A stretch of DNA of 64,000 bases, taken from Gemmatimonadota bacterium (GTDB lineage Bacteria; JAAXHH01). The stretch lies in assembly GCA_009841265.1 (NCBI GenBank), contig VXMB01000009.1, positions 1 to 64,000 of the forward strand, written 5' to 3'. Shown piece by piece: positions 35,574-42,672 of this stretch; within the stretch, counting starts at the first letter, position 1, and each line of letters starts with the position of its first letter. The translations under genes and the position numbers were made by a program. The notes beneath the pieces were generated by a model, which worked only from the letters and a program-made list of their open reading frames with translations, did no database searches and was not told where the DNA came from.

Positions 35574-36806
35574 TCAACCCAGGGCGTCGATCAACTGATT
35601 GACACCGAGATACAGGAAGAGAACCAGCGCGAGGACGAGGAGCACGTTCAGCAGCCACCCCGTCTTCAGGTTTCCGACCCATTCACGTTTCGAGTTCATG
35701 TACAGCAGGGTGCCGGCCAGGAACGGCATGAAGAAGGCGCCGACCACCGTGTAGATGATGACGATGGAAACCGGCCGGTCGAAAAGCAGCAGGACCATGG
35801 TCGGAAAGGTCAGGAACAGCAGGAACCCGCGGTAGTACCGGGAATCGGTCCGGACCATAGCCTCTCGGGCCTCGCTGGACGCCCTTTTGAACATCGCCAT
35901 GAAATCGGCGAACAGGTAGGGGATGCCTTGCCAGACCCCCAGCACCGAGGTGATGACCGCGGCCCAGAAACCCAGGTAGAGGGACCACCGCCCGAACGGC
36001 CCCAGTGCCGTTTCAAGCCGGTCCGCCATGCCCAGTACGATATCGATGCCCACGGCCTCAGGACGTATCTGTGCGCCGAGAATCATGACGGCAATGCCGA
36101 AGAACCCCGTCAGGAGATAGGCGCCGCCGAGATCGATCCGTATACCTTTGAGCCACTCGCCACCTTCGCGACCGGCTTCCCGGATCCAGTACCCATAGCA
36201 CATGACCGACAGACTGCCGCCCACGCCGCCCAGGACGCTCAGGACGGCGACCACCGAACCCGACGGTGCAGTCGGCAGGGCGATGCCGCGCAGGATGTCG
36301 CCGAAGTCGGGGCGGAGCGCCCAGGCGCTTATCAGGAAGCTCACGAACATCAGGCCGACGAGCACCTTCATGACGGTCAGGAAGAACCCGAAACGGCCCG
36401 CCCAAACCATGACGCACGCGGCCAGGGCGTGTATAATTCCCCATTGCGCGACCGAGAGCCCTGGAAATACCGTGTGGCCGGCTATGCCGGAGGCCGAAAG
36501 CAGCCCGCCGCCGACCAAAAAGGACCAGATGAGGAGATAGAGCAGGAAGAAATACTGTACGGGCCTGCCGAGGCGCTCCACCCAGCCTTCCAGGAGCGTG
36601 GTGCCCGTCGCGAGCTGCCAGCGTCCGACCCCTTCGTTCAGGGCGAACTTGAGGACGGCGCCCCAGACGAGGGCCCACAGCAGCACCGTGCCGAAATTCG
36701 CGCCGGCATTGGTGGCCGAAATCATGTCCCCGGCGCCAACGCCCGTGGCCGCGACGGCGATCCCCGGTCCCATGAGGGCGAGCATCTGGAAGAAGTTCAG
36801 TTTCAA
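35574..36806 (-). CDS. Nramp-family transporter lacking the canonical metal-site motifs
   Basis: 410 residues, about 11 transmembrane helices. MLALMGPGIAVAATGVGAGD fits Nramp TM1, but the metal-binding DPGN tetrad reads GAGD, and the TM6 region (GGSLSVMCYGYWIRE) lacks the MPH motif. The family normally co-transports Mn(II) or Fe(II) with protons; without these ligands another cargo is likely, and its place in a cyclitol cluster suggests an organic solute. The start is a TTG overlapping the stop of the upstream isomerase (TTGA), consistent with translational coupling. Confidence 0.82.
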   Translation of the reverse strand: MKLNFFQMLALMGPGIAVAATGVGAGDMISATNAGANFGTVLLWALVWGAVLKFALNEGVGRWQLATGTTLLEGWVERLGRPVQYFFLLYLLIWSFLVGGGLLSASGIAGHTVFPGLSVAQWGIIHALAACVMVWAGRFGFFLTVMKVLVGLMFVSFLISAWALRPDFGDILRGIALPTAPSGSVVAVLSVLGGVGGSLSVMCYGYWIREAGREGGEWLKGIRIDLGGAYLLTGFFGIAVMILGAQIRPEAVGIDIVLGMADRLETALGPFGRWSLYLGFWAAVITSVLGVWQGIPYLFADFMAMFKRASSEAREAMVRTDSRYYRGFLLFLTFPTMVLLLFDRPVSIVIIYTVVGAFFMPFLAGTLLYMNSKREWVGNLKTGWLLNVLLVLALVLFLYLGVNQLIDALG

Positions 36807-37735
36807 ATCTCGTCCCGCATCATTTCGTCCAGGTACCGCTTGCCGGACAGGATCGCGTTGAAGGGATCGGCGCCCGTGGCCAGCTCGATGCTGATGTACC
36901 CGTCGAAGCCGCCGTCACGCATGATCCGAAGCGCCCGGCGGTAGTCGATCATGCCCTCGCCCAGGGGCGCGTTGATGTGCTGGGCGCGGTCTTCTTCCTG
37001 GAAGTAGATCCGCTGGATATTCTTGACGTGCCAGAAGTTGGTGTGGGTCGCGAGCATGCGGCACACGTCGTCCCAGCCACCCTCGGGCGTCGCGTAGGCG
37101 AAGTAGAAGTTGCCGAGGTCGGGATTCGCCTTGATCAGGGGATGGCCGACCCGGTCGATCAGCCGCAGCATGCCCTCCGGGGTGTCCACGATGCTGTTCT
37201 GGTGAAGTTCCAGGGTCAGTTCGGTACCCTCCGGTTCGGCTTCCCGCGCCAGCGACCGTAGCACGCCGGCGGCTTCATCGTAGTCCTCGTCCCGCGCCCG
37301 CATGCTGCTGCCCACCGGGTCGGACTGTCCACGGAGATCCTGTTCGCGCACGCCCACTTCCCAGGGTTGCGGCGAGATGGACATGTTGACCAGCGGCGCG
37401 CCCGCGAGCTGGGCCGCTTTCACCGCACGGGACAGCAACCCCCGGTTCGTCGCCCGGACCTCCTCGGGCGCCGGCCAGGTGATGATCTTCCGCAGAACGG
37501 TCAGCCCGCCGATTTCGAGTCCGTGACCCCGCGCCTCCTCGCCCAGCTCGACGAGCACTTCGTCCGGCGCGTCGTAGAAATTGAACCAGGTCTCGCCCAG
37601 GTCGATCCCGTTGAATCCGTGGCGGACGAGCCAGTCCCACACCGGCTTGCGCTCTTCGGCCAGGGGATAGCCCCGTTCCGCGGCTTCTGGTGAACGATAG
37701 CCGCTCAGCGTGAGGGTACAGAAGACGATCTTCAT
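36803..37735 (-). CDS. Sugar phosphate isomerase/epimerase, TIM barrel
   Basis: 310 residues; the ATG at 37735 overlaps the stop of the upstream dehydrogenase as ATGA. The AP-endonuclease-2 barrel is visible: FNGIDLGETWFNFYD, LTLELHQNSIVDTP with the metal Glu and His, IKANPDLGNFYF with Asp, FWHVKNIQRIYF, and a closing GYISIELATG. It probably isomerises or epimerises a keto-sugar or cyclitol intermediate made by the adjacent dehydrogenase. Coupled on both sides to its neighbours. Confidence 0.87.
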   Translation of the reverse strand: MKIVFCTLTLSGYRSPEAAERGYPLAEERKPVWDWLVRHGFNGIDLGETWFNFYDAPDEVLVELGEEARGHGLEIGGLTVLRKIITWPAPEEVRATNRGLLSRAVKAAQLAGAPLVNMSISPQPWEVGVREQDLRGQSDPVGSSMRARDEDYDEAAGVLRSLAREAEPEGTELTLELHQNSIVDTPEGMLRLIDRVGHPLIKANPDLGNFYFAYATPEGGWDDVCRMLATHTNFWHVKNIQRIYFQEEDRAQHINAPLGEGMIDYRRALRIMRDGGFDGYISIELATGADPFNAILSGKRYLDEMMRDEI

Positions 37736-38817
37736 GATGGGTTGGCCCGCAGGTAGGCGTGTACGATGTCGCGGCAAAGGGCGTGGTCCTGCCGCGCGCC
37801 GTATCCGTCGGTGATGGGTGGTTTACCGTTCACGACGCAATCGTGGAAGTGGATCAGCTCCAGCTTGAACGCGTTCTGCTTGTTGACGACGAGTTCCTTT
37901 TTCCAGGGCTGTTCGCCGTCCATGCCCTGCACCGTGACCGGCGACGGCAGTCCCCGGTCGAACCCCGTGGGAAAACGGATACCCACGCGCCGTCCCGCGC
38001 CGAAGACTTCCAGGGTCTCCCGGAAATCGTGCAGTTCGGGCAGGCTGGTCCACGTCGCCACGCACCGCGCGTCGTTCTCGTAGGCCAGCACCGTCGTCAC
38101 GCTCGATCCGCCCCGCCAGATTTCGGCGCTGACCACCCGGTCCGGCGGACCGAAGAGGCCACGCAGGCTGCTGATGTCGTGGATCATGCTGCCGGAGAGC
38201 GAGAAGAAGATCCTTCGTGCGGCCTCCGGCACGTCGCCGATGGCGTCCCGGACGGCGCGCTCTCGGAGGGCGCCTGTGCGCTCGATTACCTCGCCCGGTA
38301 TGTCGTCGAAGGCGTACAACGTGTATTCACTCAAGTGGCGGTCGTTACCGCAGTGGAGGTGGTTGGCCTGAATGAAGCGGATATCGGGCATGGCAAGTAC
38401 TTCGTCCCGGGCGAAACGGTACCCCGGATCGTGCTGCTTCATGTACCCCACCATCAGCGTCTTGCCCGAAGCTTCGGCGGCCCCGATGATCCGGTCCGCT
38501 TCCCGCACCGAGTAGCACATGGGCTTTTCGATGAACACGTGCTTGCCCGCGTCCAGCGCAGCGACGGCTGCGTCGGTCTTGGGGTCGGCGAAACACAGCA
38601 GTACGGCGTCCAGGTCCAGCGCCAGGAGGTCCTCGTACCGCGAGACACGGCTGCGCTCGGGCACATGGTAGAGTTCGCCGATGAAGTCAACGAGTTTCGC
38701 GGACGCGTCGCAGAGCCCGGCCAGTTCGTAGCGGTCCCGAAGTTCGGCGATATGGGGCAGGTGCTGGATCTGGGCGATCGCGCCGCAGCCGACCACGCCG
38801 ATCCTGATGCGATCCAT
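37732..38817 (-). CDS. Gfo/Idh/MocA family oxidoreductase, copy 4
   Basis: 361 residues. RIRIGVVGCGAIAQIQHLPH is the Rossmann fold and HVFIEKPMCYS the EKP motif; LMVGYMKQHDPGYRF and GSMIHDISSLRGLFG complete the active-site region. AAAGG precedes the ATG. First gene of the tightly overlapped set with the isomerase and the Nramp-like transporter. Its 5' leader carries a 14-base triple repeat and follows a tRNA gene. Confidence 0.9.
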   Translation of the reverse strand: MDRIRIGVVGCGAIAQIQHLPHIAELRDRYELAGLCDASAKLVDFIGELYHVPERSRVSRYEDLLALDLDAVLLCFADPKTDAAVAALDAGKHVFIEKPMCYSVREADRIIGAAEASGKTLMVGYMKQHDPGYRFARDEVLAMPDIRFIQANHLHCGNDRHLSEYTLYAFDDIPGEVIERTGALRERAVRDAIGDVPEAARRIFFSLSGSMIHDISSLRGLFGPPDRVVSAEIWRGGSSVTTVLAYENDARCVATWTSLPELHDFRETLEVFGAGRRVGIRFPTGFDRGLPSPVTVQGMDGEQPWKKELVVNKQNAFKLELIHFHDCVVNGKPPITDGYGARQDHALCRDIVHAYLRANPS

Positions 38818-38842
38818 GGATATGCCTTTCCGGCAGTCGATA

Positions 38843-38884
38843 TCCTGGAATCGATGTCTTGGAATCGATGTCCTGGAATCGATG
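38843..38884. repeat. 14-base tandem repeat, three copies
   Basis: tcctggaatcgatg at 38843-38856, 38857-38870 (one mismatch) and 38871-38884, in the leader between the tRNA-Arg gene and the dehydrogenase start. Contains no stop codon in the minus direction. Confidence 0.92.
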
Positions 38885-38912
38885 CAACAGATGGGGAAGT
38901 CGAAGAAGAGAA

Positions 38913-38986
38913 TACGCCCGGAGGGATTCGAACCCCCGACCTACTGATCCGAAGTCAGTTGCTCTATCCAGCTGAGCTACAGACGC
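38913..38986 (-). tRNA. tRNA-Arg (anticodon TCG)
   Basis: 74 bases. A 7-pair acceptor stem with G-T pairs (GCGTCTG with CGGGCGT), D-arm TAGCTCAGCTGGATAGAGC, anticodon stem ACTGA/TCAGT enclosing CTTCGGA (anticodon TCG, codon CGA), T-arm GGGGG TTCGAAT CCCTC, discriminator A. No CCA is encoded. Confidence 0.93.
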
Positions 38987-39059
38987 ACGGGGAACCCACT
39001 GAGGCCAGCATCCGATATACGCACAGAACGGATTGATGTCAACGAAATCAATCGTCCAT

Positions 39060-39935
39060 TCACCGGCCAATACTGCGAACGAGGATCAGGCGGAGGAGGG
39101 CGAACCGTTGATCGATGCCATAGCGGCAAGGACTCGGGAGACCGGCAGGTCCGCAGACGCCTGCGTTGACGTCAAGCCGGTTCGGGGCCTGGTGGTCGGT
39201 CTCTCCCGTATCCACGTACAGACCTTCGAATCGGATGTTCCAGGCGCCGGCCACCGGCATATCGATTCCTGTGCCCACGACCCACCCGACGCGCGTCAAC
39301 TGATCGTCGAATGAATCGTCGTGGTCCACCTGCATCTGGCCGTCCGTTCCCGGGTCGAGATCGATGAACGAATTCGATATGCCGACAACCGACACACCGC
39401 CATCGAGGAACACGCCTGCTCGGCCGAGTGATTTCCGAACGCCAATGCGCGCCGTCCCGACCCAACGCAATTCCGACGTGGCCGTTTCGTCCATTCCGAC
39501 GGGATCCATCTGCCGCGAAGCCGACGGAAGCCCGACGACGGCGCCATCCACTTCGAACCGGATCGGCACGCGTCCCAGGTGAAAGTGCCGGCCTGCCACG
39601 ACACCGGTCGGGAATCCAGTGTCGTCGTACTCGAAAATCTCTCCGGGGACGCCTTGAGATCCCGTAAAACCGTCGATGTCGGTCGAACGAACGTCCATTA
39701 CACCAGCACCCGAGAATGCGCCGACGTAGAAACCGGTCTTGCTTTCCTGGGCTTGCGTGGTTCCTACGGCGGTGATTAAGAATGCGAGTGCCGTCGCAAG
39801 CAAACGCCAGGCGCCCCGAACCGTGGCTGGGACGGAAGACGCGGAACGTCTGGCTGGCCGGATAGACGCGGATTGGGTGGCTGGCATACCATCCGTCATC
39901 TTCAAATTTCGTAACAAACCTCGTAACAATCCCAT
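39060..39935 (-). CDS. Outer-membrane beta-barrel protein
   Basis: 291 residues. A signal peptide (AWRLLATALAFLITAVGTTQAQ) lies after an unusually long charged N-region, so the start may be one of the internal methionines (39899 or 39887); AGGAG lies ahead of the first ATG. The mature part alternates in short amphipathic strands (TGFYVGAFSGAGVMDV, RFALLRLILVRSIG at the end), typical of a small barrel of the OmpA-N/porin type. Two cysteines lie near the C-terminus. No family recognised. Confidence 0.72.
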   Translation of the reverse strand: MGLLRGLLRNLKMTDGMPATQSASIRPARRSASSVPATVRGAWRLLATALAFLITAVGTTQAQESKTGFYVGAFSGAGVMDVRSTDIDGFTGSQGVPGEIFEYDDTGFPTGVVAGRHFHLGRVPIRFEVDGAVVGLPSASRQMDPVGMDETATSELRWVGTARIGVRKSLGRAGVFLDGGVSVVGISNSFIDLDPGTDGQMQVDHDDSFDDQLTRVGWVVGTGIDMPVAGAWNIRFEGLYVDTGETDHQAPNRLDVNAGVCGPAGLPSPCRYGIDQRFALLRLILVRSIGR

Positions 39936-39986
39936 GCTTCTAGTACTCCTGGTTATTGATTCCTTTGTGAAAATCCAAATGGATCG

Positions 39987-40015
39987 ATTTTACGCTTTCG
40001 AGGACTATTTAACAA
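39987..40015 (-). promoter_or_regulatory. Promoter for the barrel gene
   Basis: Read on the minus strand: TTGTTA (40015-40010), a 17-base spacer, TAAAAT (39992-39987). This places the start point about 45 bases upstream of the ATG. Confidence 0.6.
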
Positions 40016-40063
40016 CTAATACGTACAAACTGGGGTTTCTTCGAAACTTTTTAACATAGGGGC

Positions 40064-40092
40064 TTGACAAACATCCGAATGTGTACTATATA
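40064..40092 (+). promoter_or_regulatory. Consensus sigma-70 promoter driving a leaderless XRE transcript
   Basis: TTGACA (40064-40069), exactly 17 bases, TATATA (40087-40092). The usual start point 7 bases on is base 40099, which is the A of the ATG. No Shine-Dalgarno precedes the ATG. Confidence 0.75.
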
Positions 40093-40108
40093 TGACATAT
40101 GACACATT
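40078..40108. promoter_or_regulatory. Inverted repeat over the -10 box and start (candidate operator)
   Basis: AATGTGT (40078-40084) and ACACATT (40102-40108), 17 bases apart, flank the -10 element and the start codon, well placed for autorepression by the XRE protein. Confidence 0.5.
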
Positions 40109-40452
40109 TTGGTAAACACATCCGTTCCCGCCGCGAAGCCCTGCGGAAGCAAGAAAGGCGATTCTCCCTGCGCCAGGTGGCGCAGCGCATCGAGGTCGAA
40201 CCGGCCTACCTGAGCAAGATCGAACGCGGCGATGTGGCGCCGCCCTCCGAGGCCACGACGCTCAAGCTGGCACGGGATTTGGGGGAGGACCCGGACGTGC
40301 TGTTGGCCCTGGCGGGCAAGGTGTCGAGCGATCTGCAGGAGATCATCCGCAAACGGCCGAAGTTATTCGCGGACTTGATCCGGAAGATGAAGGAGGCGCC
40401 CGATCACGCCATCCTCAAGATAGTTCGCGAAGTGCGGGACGGTGAATGGTAA
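40099..40452 (+). CDS. XRE-family helix-turn-helix regulator
   Basis: 117 residues. HTH_3 domain at about 20-75: FSLRQVAQRIEVEPAYLSKI is the helix-turn-helix, then ERGDVAPPSEATTLKLARDL. A C-terminal extension (SSDLQEIIRKRPKLFADLI) may dimerise. Stop and the next gene are close (14 bases to the next ATG), so the two form an operon. The promoter reads straight into its ATG with an inverted repeat over the -10, pointing to autoregulation and leaderless translation. Confidence 0.88.
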   Translation: MTHFGKHIRSRREALRKQERRFSLRQVAQRIEVEPAYLSKIERGDVAPPSEATTLKLARDLGEDPDVLLALAGKVSSDLQEIIRKRPKLFADLIRKMKEAPDHAILKIVREVRDGEW

Positions 40453-40466
40453 CAATAAGGAGACCC

Positions 40467-41483
40467 ATGATGATTTACCTTGAGCACGACCAACTGGAAA
40501 TAAGTTGCCCGGAAGTCCACGATCGTGCCCGGTGTTCGATCTCGTTTCAGCGTACGCTGCGCATCCCGGACGATGGGCGGGATTACCCTTTGCCACCGGG
40601 TCTGGGTTGTTTCCCCCTGCGCCACCTGGACGACTACGCGGATCGCCTGCCGGACGAGTGGGTCCGCAGGGGCGGTGTGATCATGCCGATGTTTCAGGCT
40701 GAGGCGATGTGGCTGAACTTCAGCGGTTATAGTGCTTATCCGTTCGCATTGAAGATCGCGACCGGGAAGGTCTGCGCCATCACCGGCGAGAACTGGATAA
40801 ACTATCTGAATACCGATCCGCAGGACTACCTGGTGTTGCCCGAACAGCCGTGGCTCGATGGGTACTGCGTCGAAAAGGGCGTGATCCGCCAGTTCGTGGC
40901 CATGCCGCTGGGCAAGGGGTACACGGTCGAGGAGCAGTTGACGGGCTCGGCGCAGTATGGCGGCCTGCAGATAACGGCCTATCCCATGAAGGCGGAACGG
41001 TATGAAGCGATGCGGACCAGAGTATACGGAGAAAGGGACATGGCGCCGATGGCGATGCAGAGTCCCCGGGAAGAGGGCATGGGACTGGCGCCCGGCGGCC
41101 GGATGCGGCAGGAAATCTACGAGGACGAATACGGCCTGGATGCCTGGGACCAGCGGCATCCCGTCCGTTGTTTCATTACCATCGCCAATTCGGCCCAGTG
41201 GTTGGCCATAACCGGTGAGCGTCCCCCGATAGAACCGCCTACGGCCGAACACTACACCGAAGCCGGCCTGCCCTGGTACGATTATTACGACGCCGATCAC
41301 GAGGCCGTTTCGGGCGGCGATATCCTGAAGTCGGTGAAAAGTGTGGCGCAGACCGGCAAGGAGAAAGGCGAAACGGCGCTGCCGGACAATGAATCGATCC
41401 ACGGAACCCGGGTCGTTTCTCTCCGGGATACCAGAAAACGCAAGGTTCGAGCGTTTTCTGCCAGTGAATCGCCGGAATCGTGA
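40467..41483 (+). CDS. Conserved protein of unknown function partnered with the XRE regulator
   Basis: About 338 residues; AAGGAG lies before paired ATGs (40467 and 40470). Distinct blocks: IYLEHDQLEISCPEVHDR, YPLPPGLGCFPLRHLDDYAD, QPWLDGYCVEKGVIRQFVAM, PLGKGYTVEEQLTGS, GGRMRQEIYEDEYGLDAWD and LPWYDYYDAD. I recall similar proteins in other phyla only as uncharacterised. No signal peptide or membrane helix; aromatic- and acid-rich; no catalytic motif I can name. The C-terminal 40 residues are basic and low-complexity. It could be the effector whose expression the XRE protein controls. Confidence 0.8.
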   Translation: MMIYLEHDQLEISCPEVHDRARCSISFQRTLRIPDDGRDYPLPPGLGCFPLRHLDDYADRLPDEWVRRGGVIMPMFQAEAMWLNFSGYSAYPFALKIATGKVCAITGENWINYLNTDPQDYLVLPEQPWLDGYCVEKGVIRQFVAMPLGKGYTVEEQLTGSAQYGGLQITAYPMKAERYEAMRTRVYGERDMAPMAMQSPREEGMGLAPGGRMRQEIYEDEYGLDAWDQRHPVRCFITIANSAQWLAITGERPPIEPPTAEHYTEAGLPWYDYYDADHEAVSGGDILKSVKSVAQTGKEKGETALPDNESIHGTRVVSLRDTRKRKVRAFSASESPES

Positions 41484-41619
41484 CGCCTGGGGTACTCAGG
41501 AGGGGACGTTCTCTTCGGCGACCATTGTGTCATCCCGTGACTACAATTCACGGTTCAAACGGTATGAAAGGAATATTGTTGGTAGTAGCCCGTTATTCTG
41601 GGTAGATGCGAGGTTGGTA

Positions 41620-41693
41620 TACCCCAGGCAGGATTCGAACCTGCGACCCTCGGATTAGAAGTCCGATGCTCTGTCCGACTGAGCTACTGGGGC
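41620..41693 (-). tRNA. tRNA-Arg (anticodon TCT)
   Basis: 74 bases. Acceptor stem GCCCCAG/CTGGGGT, D-arm TAGCTCAGTCGGACAGAGC, anticodon stem TCGGA/TCCGA around CTTCTAA (anticodon TCT, codon AGA), T-loop TTCGAAT, discriminator A. It lies in the 378-base spacer between the XRE partner and the PorV-like gene; the rest of that spacer shows no other feature. Confidence 0.95.
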
Positions 41694-41861
41694 GCACCAC
41701 CATCAATATACGGGATCGGGGGTTGCTGTCAACACGAGAGTGGGACGGACCCAGGTCGACTTTTTGCGGTAGAAAACGAGATTTCAGAAACGGCTTCCGA
41801 CTGTTGAGGTATGCCGCATTGAAGCGGTCACTCGACAGTTCATCTCCACATGGGAGCCAAA

Positions 41862-42671
41862 ATGAAACGTTTTCTACCGCTTTTATTGTTACTCGCGACA
41901 CCGGGTACTGCATGGAGCGCTTTCGAACCGGTCTACGCCGGTGCCAGACCTGTCGGCATGGCGGGCGCGTTCGTGGCCGTCGCGGACGACGCCGAAGCAT
42001 CCTTCCTGAACCCGGGCGGTACGCCCAGGGTAGGCCGGCTTGCCCTGACGAGCTACTATACGCGGCTCTTCGGCATGAAAGAACTGGCCCAGGTGGCCGT
42101 CTCCGCCGTCGCGCCGACCGGCCTCGGGCATTTCGGCCTGTTCTATCACGGACTGGGTAGCTCGCTATACCGGGAGAGTGTCTTCGGTCTCTCCTACGGA
42201 CGTTCCATCGGCAAGCGGTTCCATGCGGGACTCGCTCTCCGCCGATTGAGCCTTTCCATTAAAAATTACGATGGCGCTTCCGCCGTTGCGATGGACGCGG
42301 GCATCCTCCTGGATCTCCCCTATGATCTTCGTCTCGGCGCGATGGCCCACGCCGTCGGCCGCTTCTCGGAATCCGGTCCCGCTGCGGAAAGCCCCCGCAT
42401 CATCCAGGCGGGATTGAGCAGGACGGGAGACCGGTTGACGGTTTCCTTCCAGTTCGACCGCCACCCGCGTCATGGCTACACCACGAGAGTGGGCCAGGAG
42501 TTTCGCCTGGCCGAATCCGTTACGATCCGGGCCGGTTTGAGCACCGATCCTTCTCTTTTCTACGTCGGATTGGGCCTGGCGAAGGGACGGGTCAAGACGG
42601 ACTACGCCCTCTCGTCCCACGCCTTGCTGGGCATCACGCACCGGTTTTCTCTTACCATGGAGTTCGGTTGA
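41862..42671 (+). CDS. PorV/UPF0164-like outer-membrane protein
   Basis: 269 residues; GGGAG lies upstream of the ATG. Signal peptide KRFLPLLLLLATPGTAWS. The opening of the mature chain, ARPVGMAGAFVAVADDAEA then FLNPGG, is the characteristic PorV/FadL-like N-terminus (multiple small residues, then NPAG-like). The remainder is regular beta-strand. In Bacteroidota PorV helps type 9 secretion, but many UPF0164 members have unknown roles. One base separates it from the HHH barrel gene, so the two are translationally coupled. Confidence 0.82.
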   Translation: MKRFLPLLLLLATPGTAWSAFEPVYAGARPVGMAGAFVAVADDAEASFLNPGGTPRVGRLALTSYYTRLFGMKELAQVAVSAVAPTGLGHFGLFYHGLGSSLYRESVFGLSYGRSIGKRFHAGLALRRLSLSIKNYDGASAVAMDAGILLDLPYDLRLGAMAHAVGRFSESGPAAESPRIIQAGLSRTGDRLTVSFQFDRHPRHGYTTRVGQEFRLAESVTIRAGLSTDPSLFYVGLGLAKGRVKTDYALSSHALLGITHRFSLTMEFG

Positions 42672-42672
42672 T

